Below are positions 50,416 to 63,314 of a stretch of 64,000 nucleotides of DNA, piece after piece (positions within the stretch are counted from its first letter, which is position 1; each line of letters starts with the position of its first letter). Made by a program: the position numbers and the translations under genes. This stretch comes from Epiperipatus broadwayi. Taxonomy: Eukaryota > Onychophora > Udeonychophora > Euonychophora > Peripatidae. Below the pieces are notes generated by a model, which was not told where the DNA came from, did no database searches, and saw only the letters and a program-made list of their open reading frames with translations. Location: positions 281,501 to 345,500 of the forward strand of contig JAQFVV010000558.1 in the NCBI GenBank assembly GCA_028023455.1, given 5' to 3'.

Positions 50416-50899
50416 TATCTGTCCATCTCAGTCAAAAACACAGAACTTTTACATACTATTATTATCTCCTGCCAGATTTTTAAATCTAACTGGGGCTAGT
50501 TTTGATCTCCCACCAGATCTTTATTAAAAGTTTTAACCAGGGCTATTTTTTATCTCTCACTAGATTTTAACTAAAACTTTAACCAGGGCTATTCTTTATC
50601 CTATGTTTTTATTTTTTAAATATCACTTTTAATAAATTAAAAAAAATTGAGTCTCTGCTTTTAAAATAAATTAAAACAAAAACGAAAGAATTATTTCAAT
50701 CAAAAGTTTTTTAAATCAAAATATTTTTACAATTTCAAAATATAATTGAGAATGTGTGTTACTGCAGGTAAGCTTACAAAAAAATACAAAATTTTAAATA
50801 AAATGTTCTTTTCCATTTTAAAATCTTTATAGATATACTTTTTAGTTTTGATTTTAGAAGGGATGATTTTTGTAATAGTGAAAGTGTCCAGTTCAACTA
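50416..50899. repeat. ~480-bp direct repeat A, left copy (LTR-like)
   Basis: It begins TGTCCATCTCAGTC and ends GTCCAGTTCA. A diverged direct copy lies at 54829-55294, beginning TGTCTATCTCAATC. TG...CA ends and TA-rich flanks at both sites are consistent with LTRs, but no primer-binding site or polypurine tract was recognised. Shared blocks include TTAAATCTAACT, CTTTTAATAAA and TAGATATACTTTTTAGTTTT. Confidence 0.5.
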
Positions 50900-51081
50900 C
50901 TTCATCACACCTTGTAAAAAATTATTTCTACCTAAAAAACATTTTTTCTCTTTTTTTAAATCCCCCTTTTTTATATTGAAACCTCCCAAACAGATACCTT
51001 TCTGAATGTTTTCTCTGTCTTTTGTCTAGTGAGATCAAAATTATTTTTGATTTTTACCACTTACAACTACTAAACTCTTTC

Positions 51082-51475
51082 TTAATTCTTTTCAAGAATC
51101 TGTCCTATTTGTGATTGGATGTCCCCTAATTTAATTTTTCTGCTATCTTCTGCAGAACCTTCTACTTCCCGGGAGTTAATAGTTTTAAATATTTCACTCA
51201 TTGAGTGATTACGGGTATTTTTCTTAGAACAATGAGCAACATCTCCCATTAATTCTACAATGTATACCTGAAAACCCTTTTGTTCAAAAACTCCACATTT
51301 CTTCCAAATGTTTCACTTTATTATTGGTAACATTAACAATAGTAAATAAAAAGAATGCCTTTTCTACAGTGTCACAAATAAATACTGCATAGATTTTTCT
51401 AGCACCATCTTTTCTGTTTTCATTTTTAAATCAGAAAATCCAACATTCACATTAAACACCATACCTTTCTTTACA
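51082..51475 (-). pseudogene. YLPM1 (ZAP3)-like pseudogene fragment
   Basis: The minus strand, in two alternating frames, resembles the C-terminal P-loop ATPase region of YLPM1/ZAP3, a nuclear protein. FFLFTIVNVTNNKVKHLEEM aligns with the FFPFIILDAINDRVRHF-type strand and helix. KGFQVYIVELM is the next strand. CSKKNTRNHSMSEI matches the C-x-x-RN-x-H-x-x-x-x-EI segment. It ends with a short tail at a TAA (51082-51084). The Walker A part is missing, and stops and frameshifts lie at ~51283 and ~51370. It is thus a dead, partial copy without visible introns. A coiled-coil relic lies upstream on the same strand, and both sit between the two A repeats. The identification rests on recall of the family and needs a search. 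Confidence 0.55.
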
Positions 51476-51539
51476 ACAGCTGTTGTTTTACTTACTACTC
51501 AACACTAAAGAGATTTTTCAAAACACTATGCCCATTTTT

Positions 51540-52030
51540 TATTTCCTTCTGGTTCCCATCCTTGCACATCTCTTCTATCTGTATTAATTTTGTTTCTACC
51601 ATCTCTGTCCTAACACTACCTGGTTTTAACTCTTCTTTAATTTTACTCACATCTTTTACTATCCTAACTTCCTTCTCTATTTTTCAAATTTCATCAAATT
51701 TTTCTCTAGGGCCTCCTGGTTTTTCTCCACTCTTTCCATGGTTTTTTGCCTCATTTCTTTTATTTCGATTTTCAAGTTTTTCTACATTGCCTGCTGACTT
51801 TGTTTGGATTTCTTGTTGGTTTTGCTCCACTTTCAGTAACTCTTGTCACATTTCTTTCATCATTGCTTGCTGACTGTTTTATTTCTCTATTTTGTTTTAT
51901 TATCTCCATCATCTTGTTCATCATCATCAGTATTTCATTCACTTTTTCCTTTTCACCTACTTGTGAATTTTTGAAAAAAATAGTGTTTTTGTCTCAGTCC
52001 TCCTCTATCATTTTCTTCACTGAATTCTAT
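51540..52030 (-). pseudogene. Coiled-coil, gag-like relic
   Basis: The minus strand contains heptad-rich pieces: MKEM, stop, QELLKVEQNQQEIQTK, then IKEMRQKTMERVEKNQEAL and EKNLMKFEK before a stop. The KEM-x-Q...VE-x-NQ unit occurs twice. Such repeated coiled coils are common in gag-like proteins of LTR retrotransposons but also in host proteins. The frame is broken. It runs toward the YLPM1-like fragment in the same orientation. Confidence 0.4.
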
Positions 52031-52389
52031 TTTGAAAACAAGATCTAAATATAATATATTCTAATTTTTTAATTTATTTTCAGTTTTGAATTTTTTTATT
52101 TTGGAAAATCTAGAAAGATATAACCACTAATATTTATTATTTATTTATTTAACACTTTTTTCCATTCAAAAATTTTTTTAGAATAAAAAAAAAGCTATAT
52201 TTGATTATTTAATTTATTTATTCATATTAAAACCATTAACCTCTGATCCAAACTGCTCTATCAACACATCTCTACTAGGATAAACTAATCCTAACACTAA
52301 ATTTTGCCTCCCTATCCCTGAAATATTTCTCAACTGTCTGAAAAAATGTTGGCAGCACTAAAATCTTTAAACATTTCTTTTTGATTGAG

Positions 52390-54820
52390 GGTGGCACTAG
52401 GCCATTATTTTACAGTGATCAAAAAGTTAAGTTATAATGAATGTTCTGAAATAAATGTCTCCAGCTACACCCGGGAGAGGAAAAGGTCTTAAACATTTTT
52501 CAACCAAATGGGGGCAGGACACAGAAACAGACATCAAACAAAAACCAAATATAATTATTAATAATTTCAAAGTTCTAATAAATTCAAAAAAAAATCGTAA
52601 TCAAAAAAGAAAATATATAAATTTAACCCAAATTCCCCAACCTTCTTTGACAAAGAGTGTGCATGGATATTATGATATATTAAACACTTCAGTAGGTAAT
52701 TTTGTTTTTTCACCTAAGTTTAGAAGGCTTTGTGTGATCTTCTTGCCAACAACTTCCTTACTCAGCTTCCACTTTCCTTTATTAGAGATTTTCATAAATA
52801 TGATCTTGAACAGAAGATAACAAATATTGTGGAACAATCGTTCTTTAACTTGGTAAAAACATCAGGACAAAACAATGATGTTTTATGCTCTTAAACACTC
52901 ATAAGGATGTGTTTATTATGGCCCTTAAGATTACCTTCATGCAATCAAATGGACAAGATTATAATTTCTTAATTTTTAATATAATAAATAAAAAGTAAAT
53001 CTCAAAATTTTTATGACTTACAAAGAAAACAGAACTATATAATTGATAAATCACTAGCCAAAAGATCTATGGTCTGCAGGAAATGCAAACAAACATTAAA
53101 CTAAAATAAATTCAAATAAACTAGGGAATAGGTGAGATAAAAAGAAAAAGTATTATTATCTGTCGAAGCTTTTAACAACAATTAATAATTACAATGAAAA
53201 GCAATGATTATAAAATATTAATTCACTATACACTCTCTGACAAAATAACAAAAATTGAAATCTTGAACTATTTTTTTACAATTTATGTTTTTAAAAAAAT
53301 ACATCTAATAAAAGAAATATTGATAAATTATTAATAATATCTAAATTATTACTCATAAACCTATCTTATGTTTGTATGTCTTTCTTTGAATATAAAGTTT
53401 AGAGATTTAAGCTCTGATTAAAATAGAAGAATGTTCAATTACCTTCCAGGCTTCAGTTTTTCTGACGTGTGCAAGGTTTTAGTCCCATCAAGAGTTCAGT
53501 ACTGTAGATTTTTGTTCCCATTAATCTGGTCATGGAGTAGGATGGCAATCTTTAGGATCAGTTTTGAACTAGGCAATTAGGACATGTTCACGATGAAACA
53601 ATTTCAAGCTCCAGTGTTTGTCTTGGAAGGTTTTTAGCAAGTGCATACTTTTAATATAATTCTTCAACCTTAATTACTTTCGGAGTATTAAAGATAGGCT
53701 TCAGTTTTTAAAATTTTAAATTTGCATTTTTTGTTCACTGCTGAAAATTTTGCAAAGCTTTTTGTTTTTACGGCTTTAAAATTCATGTATATTTATTTTC
53801 TAATATTTAAAATACAAAAAAAGGCCATAGATGGCTTAGAAAGCCAAAAAGCAGACCAAAAAATGATTGCAAGCTCTACTGATGTTGGATACCCATTATA
53901 TATTTTGCGATCTCAAACCTTGCGTGTTCACTTCAAAAAAATATTACAGTCATCAAGAAAATATTATGCTGGTGTTAAAATATCATTTTTTGGAAAGTTT
54001 ATGATTATATTGGTAATGTAATTCTATAATAATTATTAAAAATTAAAAGTAAGTGAATTTATATAATCATTTTTTACAGAAATGTTTTATTTTTAAATAA
54101 AAAATAAAATTTTCTTCTAAATATTGTTACTATAAAGATTATAATCGTGGAAAACACTGCTGTCTACAAAATGAGGTCATTCACTTGATTGGTATTATAT
54201 TTTTAAAAAAAAAACATAAAAATTATGAAAAAATTGTAAACTTTTAAAGCATAATTTGATAGATTTAGTAGTTATTAAAAAATTCATTTAGATTTGTAAA
54301 TCAAATTTGAAACAATGAAGATTTTGTTCATTTTATAAATTGAATCAACTCCACTTAAAAGTTGATGACATGATTGTGTTTTGTTTTGAATAAATATTTT
54401 TTTTTAAATAATTACAGAAGTCAAATGTAATTTTTTAATATTTATTTAATTTCTAAAGAAAAATATCTATTGAATGAGGTCAAATTTATTATATTCTGCT
54501 AAATAATAAAGGTTTAATAACAAAATGAAAGTTGAAAGCTTAAATCTATTAAATCTAGTGAGAACAAAGAAAGCTGTCACAAAAATAGTGAAAATCAGTA
54601 GGGTTAAGATGGGTAAGTTCTGCATTGTCAATTTATGATTGGTTGCTTTTTTCTCTCAAATGGTTGCTTTAGCAATTAGCAATCTGAAATTGGCGATCTT
54701 CTATTAGAAGTCTTGGTTTTGAAATTTACAAGAAAACAGCAATCTGCCACTTTCAATCCATAATCTGTGCATAGCAAATAAAAGATATCAGCAGTCCACA
54801 ATATGAGAAATATATATATA
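52390..54820. repeat. Dispersed repeat family B, copy 2 (with insertion)
   Basis: Homologous to 42176-43730. Interrupted at 53663-54607 by a ~940-bp insertion absent from copy 1. A 121-codon open frame at 52455-52820 is not conserved in copy 1 and is probably not coding. Confidence 0.6.
53663..54607. mobile_element. Possible piggyBac-like MITE with TTAA
   Basis: Present in B copy 2, absent from B copy 1, so the insertion boundaries are visible. The right end reads GTAGGG then TTAA (54604-54607). The left end, TTCAACCTTAATTACTTTC, is similar to the reverse complement of the right end (TTAACCCTACTGATTTTC). The empty site in copy 1 reads CTTTAAGG and contains TTAA. This fits a piggyBac-type element with its TTAA target. 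An open frame at 53722-54021 inside is unrecognised. Confidence 0.5.
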
Positions 54821-54828
54821 TATAAATC

Positions 54829-55294
54829 TGTCTATCTCAATCAAAAACACAGAGCTTTTATATACTATTGTTATCTCCCACCAGATCTTTAAATCTAACT
54901 AGGATTAGTCTTGATCTCCTGCCAAATCTTAATTAAAAGTTTTAATCAGGGTTATTCTTTATCTCTCCCTTCATCTTAATTAAATTTTAGCCCAGAGCTA
55001 TTCTTTATTTTATGTTACCACTTTTAATAAACTAAAAAAATTGAGTCTTTGCTTTTAAAATAGATTAAAACAAAGACAGACGAAAATAATTATCTGAATC
55101 AAAACTCTTTTAAATCAAAATATTTTTATAATTTCAAAATATAATCAAATATGTGTGTTATGGCACATATGCTTACAAAAAAAATACAAAATGTTAAATA
55201 AAATGTTTTCTTATCTTTTAAAATTTTTATAGATATACTTTTTAGTTTTGATACTAGAAGGCATGATTTTTGAAGCAAGAAACTATCCATTTCA
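54829..55294. repeat. ~480-bp direct repeat A, right copy (LTR-like)
   Basis: Direct copy of 50416-50899, ending CTATCCATTTCA before a (TA) tract. Confidence 0.5.
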
Positions 55295-55299
55295 ATATA

Positions 55300-56780
55300 T
55301 ATATATTATCTACTGAAATTGAGTTTAATTTCAATATATGGTGTAATATCAAGCTTTTTTTTTAATTGTTTCAAAAAGGTAATGCATTAATCTGGAGAGT
55401 GTTGAAATGGTTGCTATGACAATGAAATATTAAAGGGAGGAATATATCATTATAATTACATAAGTTAATAAATTAATTTTATTCATTAGAAAAACACATA
55501 TAAATAATAAGATGTATTACTTTAATAAAATTTAAATATTTCTTTATTCTATTTATTTTTATTTACTGCAGTCATAATTAGCATATTATAAACCTTACAA
55601 ACAAATATTAAATATTTTAAATGTGTATATTTTTATGTTTACATTATATGTGTTGTATTTAAATTGAGGTAATATATATAAAGTATATATTCACAATGCG
55701 ATATTGTGGAAATGTTATTTAAATTGTTTGATTTGTATTAAATTAAAGAATATTGTATGTGTTTTCAAAGTGTAAATATTTTTATATAGTTATTATGAAA
55801 TATTATTTTATTTTATTTTTTATTGTTGCAAAAGAAATGTCGGTTTTGAAATACAGGATACATTTAAATTTAATGTTTGAGTACAGAATAAGTGTAACCT
55901 TGGTTTCAATAATGACGTCAATAATTGTGATGTAATAAATAAGACTGAAAAATTCAATTCACTCTCTAATATTTTGACTGCCATTCCAGCAAATCCAAAT
56001 ATTTTCATATATTTTATTTTAATTTTATAAGTATTAATTTGGTAATTATAAAATGATGGAGTAAAGGGGGATATATTTGTTCAATAGACTGAGATGATTC
56101 CTGAATATTTGTCAAAAGAAGGAGAAAAAGATTTTAGCATTTGAATTCATTTCAATACTTCTCTGCTGAAAGATGATTGTCATGCATAAGTAAAATGTTT
56201 TAATTATGAAACATTGAAATTGATAATACACTGCTATATATGGGAATTATTTCTACTTAAGAATAGAATTTTATAATGGCAATGGATTATTTTAATATAG
56301 AATTTGAACCAATTATTTACATGATTCTTATATTGGAAATAGAGGTCAGCACCTTTTTATTAATAATGATATGTGATACCAAGTGTTTCATTGTACAAAG
56401 AATGAAAAAATAACACTTCTAGTATACTTAAATTTGATGACATATTTTATTGTGGATGACTATTAATAATATATATTTTACATTGACTAGTAAATTAATA
56501 TCATTGAATTATTTGGAGCTCATGGAATAAACATTTGAGCTATTATGTTTCTATGGAATACATACATAGAAGGACTATATATTCAGGTCATATATGAATA
56601 TGTATTTTATTTATTTGTTTATATTATATTTTATTAACATTAATGGCTATTAGATTATAAGTTGATAAGTTTTTTATTTACATATATATGTAAAAATAGA
56701 AGAAAGTTAACCATTCCAAATTGCAGCTACACACCTCTTACATTTCAGCATTTTTGATATTTTTTTTGTTTCACACATCA
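55300..56780. other. AT-rich stretch without recognisable feature
   Basis: Nothing recognisable was seen apart from the weak X-box-like site noted elsewhere. Confidence 0.4.
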
Positions 56781-56784
56781 ATGT

Positions 56785-57320
56785 AAAATATATGATAAAA
56801 TGATTATTTCTTTTCAGAAAATAATAAATTTGATTTTGTTTGACAGATACTTTTATTTACTACTGAAATAAATTTTAAACGTTCACATTTTGTTTCTGTA
56901 AATATTAAACAAATGAGACTGTAATCAAAAGAAAGACATTATACATTGTTTCTACGAAGATTATTTTCAGTTTATAAAATCAACAAATTCTTCTTTGTTT
57001 CTGAATATTTTTAAAAACTTAAACAAATAATTATTTATTTTTCTAATATCTAACAAATTATGTTTTAAAAGTTTAATTTTTTTAAATATTTGTTGCAAAA
57101 TTGTGATTATTTTTTTCCTCATAAATATAAATAGATTATTTACATCATAGCAAATTTCCAATTTTGCTTCAGGCCATATTTATGTTAGTTGCTAATTCAA
57201 CATTATATTTTTGAAAATAGAGTATTTCAAGTCAAAATAAGTTATTAATAAATTTGCAAATAAACATGCTTTTGCATCATTGGAAACTGCAATGTCATAA
57301 AACGCCAAACATTTTACAAT
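56785..57320. repeat. Dispersed repeat family D, copy 3
   Basis: It matches 37180-37910 in the same orientation and ends near AACTGCAATGTCATAAAA. Confidence 0.6.
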
Positions 57321-57329
57321 CTTGGCAAG

Positions 57330-58135
57330 AGACAATGACTGGACATATCAGGGCAGGGCTTATGTCTATTGTACGACTGGGAAATTTGAATTTTTCACCT
57401 ATAAACATGTGATTTTTGGGGAAAAAATATTATAGTAAAATATACCATTTTAAACACATTTTAATGTATAATACTTATGAAAAAGTTCATTAGGGGGTGA
57501 ATTGGCCAAAAGATGAAATAATTCAGATCAACTGATCATAAAGTTAAATCTCAATTTCAATTTAAAATTATATTTTAAATTATGTCAATACACATGTTGC
57601 AAGTATTAAAGAACTTGAATGATTCAAGTATAACAACTGTTTATTGATAGTTCATTTTGTTGATAAAGTATGCAAATAAACAGACTTGTTATTTTAATTT
57701 ATTTTAGTAAATTATTATACTGTGAAAATTATATAATCATTATTACATTTCTTGTATTTTAATTTTGCCTGTGTAACAACATTTATGTGCTACAAGAATT
57801 CTTTATATTATATAATAGACATAAATTACATGAATCTTTTCTGTATACATACTTATTTTATTAATATTAATTCAAATTAAGGATATACTTCATGATATGT
57901 AATTGGAATGCATTTTATAATCCGTTTTATTATTTATTTATCATTTTTATATTTATTATTAATAAATATTAATTCAGTTAAACAAGTAAACCTGATTCAG
58001 TGATCATTCCAATTAATTATGCAAACCTATTGACTAATAAAATATTAATATTTAGTGGTATATACATATTGATTTACAACTATACTGCTGAAGTGGATAA
58101 TTATAAAGTAATTCAAAAATCTAAAAATTGGATGG
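57330..58135. other. AT-rich stretch without recognisable feature
   Basis: Nothing recognisable was seen. Confidence 0.4.
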
Positions 58136-58139
58136 GTAA

Positions 58140-58412
<273 letters not shown>

Positions 58413-58414
58413 TC

Positions 58415-59185
58415 AATATATTATTTCTATTTAAACTATGTGTAATTAATATAATAAATTAATATTTGGTAACTTAAATAGATGCATGTTTTATATGGTA
58501 ATAGATTAAATAATTTATTATAACTAAAGCTTTTGTCACTGATTAGAAAATGATCGTGATTATTTTATTGGTTATATATAATAGTAATTTTGGATAAAAT
58601 CTGTATCTGAGCTAGTTTTATAGTATCTAAATCTATTCAAGATAAACAATAGCTTAGTATAATTAAATATATTAATTTAAGTTGTTACTTATTGGATATA
58701 TAAATTATAATAATTTATTGTTTAGTCATAAAAATAATAATTTTATGATGTTATAAAAATGAGTGTTATAGGTATTGAGATTAATATTTGATTATACTAA
58801 TTCGAACAATTTAGTTTGTTTAAATTTGAAGTTTATCGATATAATCCATATATAATTTAAATCGTAAGTTTTTAATAACACACTTGCTTTAAAATGTATT
58901 ACTAATCATACTATGCATATTATAGTTAGTTATAATTTGATGTTTCATATTTTAGATTTATTAATTTTAAGGAAAATCACTCACAATTTGTTTGTTGTAT
59001 CCATAAGAGTATTAAATAAAAAACTTTTACTATTTTATATCGTTATGATTCGGATATTGTCATTTGTAGGGACAATTAAAGTATTGACTTTTACTTTTTA
59101 CATCAACATAATTTGGCACAAGTCATGGCGTACATCAGATAAATCGTATATTGTATACTCTGTTCTGTAACTTTAGTGTTGTGAA
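58415..59185. other. AT-rich stretch without recognisable feature
   Basis: Nothing recognisable was seen. Confidence 0.4.
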
Positions 59186-59189
59186 CATT

Positions 59190-59545
59190 TTTTTCATTAC
59201 AATTTGACATTATAAATCTATTGGGTATTTACAGAGAATCTTATGTGGTAACACTATGGGCTGATGTATACAAATTTGTAGCATATAATGGAACTTCTTA
59301 TGATAATCACTTTAATATATTTTATACCATTACAATTTGATGTTTTTAATTGAGGGTTTGAATTTGGAATAATTGACAAACTGTGTGCACCTTATCATTA
59401 TTACTATTTTTGTACTATTACAATTAGTCTTTAAGATTTAGGCTAAGTATATACCATTACAATTGGTACCTCAATTCATGAAGCATACTTAAGTCTTTTT
59501 CTCCATCCCTGTCACATTCTCATACTATTACAACACACTGGGGTA
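59190..59545 (+). repeat. Irregular repeat of a CATTACAATTTGA-like motif
   Basis: CATTACAATTTGA, CATTACAATTTGA, TATTACAATTAG, CATTACAATTGG and TATTACAACAC occur at about 59195, 59330, 59415, 59457 and 59526. The spacing is uneven, 40-135 bp. It is an old tandem array or chance. Confidence 0.35.
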
Positions 59546-59649
59546 ATGGTCACCAGTACATGAATATCAATTGCTCTAAATTAGTTAGCCATTGGTAACT
59601 CTATGAAAAATCAGGGTGTCAACCATGAGGAATCTGAGGAATTGTATTT

Positions 59650-61275
59650 TTATCTTCAAGTTAAAACAAATAAAATTTATAAAGACTAAACTAAATAAAA
59701 GCTAGTGCATGGACTTTGAAGAATATTCTTTTCACACCAACCCAGGATTCATTATCATCACCTGGGCATTCTTGTATAAAAAGTTCATACTTCCATATAT
59801 TATTAATAAAAAAATTCCTTTATATTTAAAAAATATGTTTAATAAAGACATTTATGATATTTTTTTTTAAAAAATTCCTTTTTTCTGCATACTTTGACTA
59901 CTTTCTAGTAGAATTATAAAGTTTTCAGTTTTTCACTTATGAATAATCCATCTTTAATATGTTAATACAATTATTAATACTTAAACAATATTACAGTTAT
60001 TTGATAAACTTTTAATAAAAATTAGTCTTTTAGGCCATTATCATTTTAATAAAGTCACTAATAAATTTATATCTGGGAATATCAATAGTTTTAATAGGTA
60101 AAAGTAATTATCTTTTTCATTACTAATAATTAGAGTTATTTAAAAAAGTTTTCTATCATTATGCATATGAAAATCAATAAAAAATAAATTCCTTACATCT
60201 CCTTTGCATTTTCTGTAAGCAAAACAGTTTGCTAATCTGCAAGGTTTTTTGTGAAATTTGTATTTTTATTTCCTTGAATAAAATTTTGCTTATTTTCATT
60301 ATCATAAGTTTATAGTCAGTTCCTGTAGTATACCAATGAGGATAGTTTGCCTTTTTATTTCATAATGAACTTGATAAATAAATTTCTTAAGGTATATATC
60401 ATGCTTTTAAATTTATAATTATTACTTTTAAGGTTAAAATAATAAGATTTCATTAAATTTGTGCTTAAATTTCTAAAACAAAAGAAATACAGTTTTATTT
60501 CTTGAAAATATTCTTGATTTCTCATGTGCTATCTGCTCATCCTATAATTGTAAAAAAAAAATTCCCAATATCTGATTTGGTACTTATTTTCAGCCATCTG
60601 GCACAAATATGAATATTAATTAATTTGTCTACACTTTTTAAAAGTGACTTTTAGCTAATATGAAATTAATATTTTCTTAATTTTAATAATACAAAATTTA
60701 AATTTATTTTTCAATAATAAAATACTTTTTCTTTAAACCTCAATATTAATACATAAAATTTATAATTTACATTCTTATGATAATTATTGATTTTACGAAC
60801 TAACTTTTATTATAAACATGTAATAAATTGAATTGAGAACCATGAAGTAAATTTAATTTATTATTAAAGAAAGGTGTGTGTGCACACCTATTAACACACA
60901 CCTCACTTTTCATTTATTTTATCATTAACTAAATGATTTTAAAACAATAAATAAATAGGAATATTTTTAATTTGATTACTAATAATTATAAAAATATTAA
61001 CTTTTATTAATTACAACTATTGGTGTAAAATACCTTCTATAATTTTTAACTATTATTTACTTTTATTTTAAAATAAATAGCATAATTTTATTTCAAGTTT
61101 ATAACTTAAATAGATATTGATTTAGTAAAAAATAAACAGTATATTTTAACTTTTTCTATAAATTAAATAATAGGTTAATATTAATTGTTATACAAAATTT
61201 AATTTTTTTATTAAAATTGACCATTACTTATAACAATACAATGATGCAGCAAAATAAAAAGGCTACAATATATAT
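59650..61275. other. AT-rich stretch without recognisable feature
   Basis: Nothing recognisable was seen, apart from a short GT/AC hairpin near 60872-60902. Confidence 0.4.
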
Positions 61276-61279
61276 ATTG

Positions 61280-61314
<35 letters not shown>

Positions 61315-61704
61315 AATTATTAATCAATGTCTGTATTCCAATTATAATAAAATATATATAATTATTCAAAACAATACAATAATTAATACAGTAACAATAT
61401 TTTAAACAAATATATACCAATTTAATAGAAGTACTTTCAACTATCTATGTAGTCGTTGTCAACTAGACTCAAATTGTATTAGAAAAACCGTTACAAATGT
61501 AAACAAAAGCAATACGTCATACATCAATTTTCCCACAATTCATTAATTTTTATATTGGCTGTCTGTCTATTTATCAACTGTTGCTTTTCACTTTTTATTA
61601 ACATAGCTTCTTTAATTTTGCGTTTATTATTATTTCTTTCAATACACAGAATTTTAACTTTATTAAAATCAAAATCAAAACCATAATTACATGTTACATT
61701 ATGA

Positions 61705-62438
61705 TCAAAAATACTGATGGTGATACATCATCATTTCTAACATTCTCTTGTCTTGATTTTTGCACTCGTTTATATAATAACAAATGCCCCTTGATCTTTT
61801 CTCCAATGTACATCGAGATTCCCCAATATATGCCTTTCCACAAAAACATAGCCATTTATATATTGCACAACTTTGATTTAAAATACCACACCTATTTTTT
61901 GAATTATTTATTAATCTATTTAAATTAGGAGTAGATCGGAAGAGCACACGTCTGAATATATCTGTTTTATAAATTTAACCTGTTCATTACAAATAAATGG
62001 TATTGATATCCAAGTATATTTTATTTTATCAATATCTATAGCATCTAAAATATTTCTATTATTATTAAACTTAGTAACAATATTATAAATTAATTTATGA
62101 TCATATCCAACATTTAACAAATCCATAATAAATACATTTATGTTACCTATTTTATCAGAATTATATTTACATAATTTATTATTCCTAAATAAAAATGATT
62201 TTAAACTGGATAATTTATGTGCAATTGGCACATTTGAATACCAAGGAATATATCCTCTTTTTTCAATATCTTTTATTACCATACAATAATCTAATTTATT
62301 TTTATTACGAGTAACTTTAATATCTAAATACTGAATTGACTTTTTTTCTTCAAAAGATTTACTCCATTTTAAACCTTCTAAACTATTTAATTCATTGAAT
62401 AATACATTTATAATAGATATTATAAATGTATTATTCAA
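61705..62438 (-). pseudogene. Penelope-like element, left arm: RT thumb and GIY-YIG
   Basis: On the minus strand a 172-codon frame (62438 to 61920) contains YLDIKVTRNKNKLDY, GYIPWYSNVPIAHKL and DLLNVGYDHKLIYNI, which fit the RT thumb and linker of PLEs. It runs into adapter-derived residues (SDVCSSDL) at its end. The GIY-YIG part continues from 61947 to 61705 in another frame (CGKAYIGESRCTLEKRS). The RT palm is absent. The frame near 62170 is intact here but shifted in the right arm. It is 5' truncated at the palindrome centre. Confidence 0.75.
61933..61956 (+). other. Illumina TruSeq adapter contamination
   Basis: AGATCGGAAGAGCACACGTC followed by TGAA is the first 24 bases of the Illumina TruSeq read-1 adapter. 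It replaces ~35 bp present in the right arm (TAGTATAAAATGC...). It is a sequencing or assembly artefact, not biology. It produces the familiar artefact peptide SDVCSSDL on the minus strand. Confidence 0.97.
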
Positions 62439-63314
62439 TGAATTAAATAGTTTAGAAGGTTTAAAATGGAGTAAATCTTTTGAAGAAAAAAAGTCAATTC
62501 AGTATTTAGATATTAAAGTTACACGTAATAAAAATAAATTAGATTATTGTATGGTAATAAAAGATATTGAAAAAAGAGGATATATTCCTTGGTATTCAAA
62601 TGTGCCAATTGCACATAAATTATCCAGTTTAAAATCATTTTTATTTAGAATAATAAATTATGTAAATATAATTCTGATAAAATAGGTAACATAAATGTAT
62701 TTATTATGGATTTGTTAAATGTTGGATATGATCATAAATTAATTTATAATATTGTTACTAAGTTTAATAATAATAGAAATATTTTAGATGCTATAGATAT
62801 TGATAAAATAAAATATACTTGGATATCAATACCATTTATTTGTAATGAACAGGTTAAATTTATAAAACAGATATATAAAAATATATGTCGAGTTGCATTT
62901 TATACTACTCTAATTTAAATAGATTAATAAATAATTCAAAAATAGGTGTGGTATTTTAAATCAAAGTTGTGCAATATATAAATGGCTATGTTTTGTGGAA
63001 AGGCATATATTGGGGAATCTCGATGTACATTGGAGAAAAGATCAAGAGAGCATTTGTTATTATATAAACGAGTGCAAAAATCAAGACAAGAGAATGTTAG
63101 AAATGATGATGTATCACCATCAGTATTTTTTGATCATAATGTAACATGTAATTATGGTTTTGATTTTGATTTTAATAAAGTTAAAATTCTGTGTATTGAA
63201 AGAAATAATAATAAATGCAAAATTAAAGAAGCTATGTTAATAAAAAGTGAAAAGCAACAGTTGATAAATAGACAGACAGCCAATATAAAAATTAATGAAT
63301 TGTGGGAAAATTGA
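62395..63314 (+). pseudogene. Penelope-like element, right arm: RT thumb and GIY-YIG
   Basis: The plus-strand copy of the same PLE. RT thumb and linker frames lie at 62395-62685 and 62706-62918, separated by a single-base deletion at ~62648. The GIY-YIG nuclease frame at 62982-63314 has CGKAYIGESRCTLEKRSREH, with the AYIG strand, R and EH positions, and ends INELWEN at a TGA (63312-63314). GIY-YIG endonucleases make the nick that primes PLE reverse transcription. The RT palm and everything 5' of it are missing, so it is not autonomous. The single-base shifts could be sequencing errors. Confidence 0.8.

Noticed and set aside
51082-51475. Live YLPM1 exon
   Set aside because: The ATPase region lacks its nucleotide-binding loop and contains in-frame stops and shifts.
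51562-52048. Plus-strand frames rich in Phe, Ser and Leu
   Set aside because: They are the complement of the minus-strand Lys/Glu-rich coiled-coil relic.
52455-52820. 121-codon open frame as a gene
   Set aside because: It lies in repeat B, and the homologous copy at 42300 does not keep the frame.
61933-61956. Natural sequence insertion in the PLE
   Set aside because: An exact match to the TruSeq adapter is a far better explanation.
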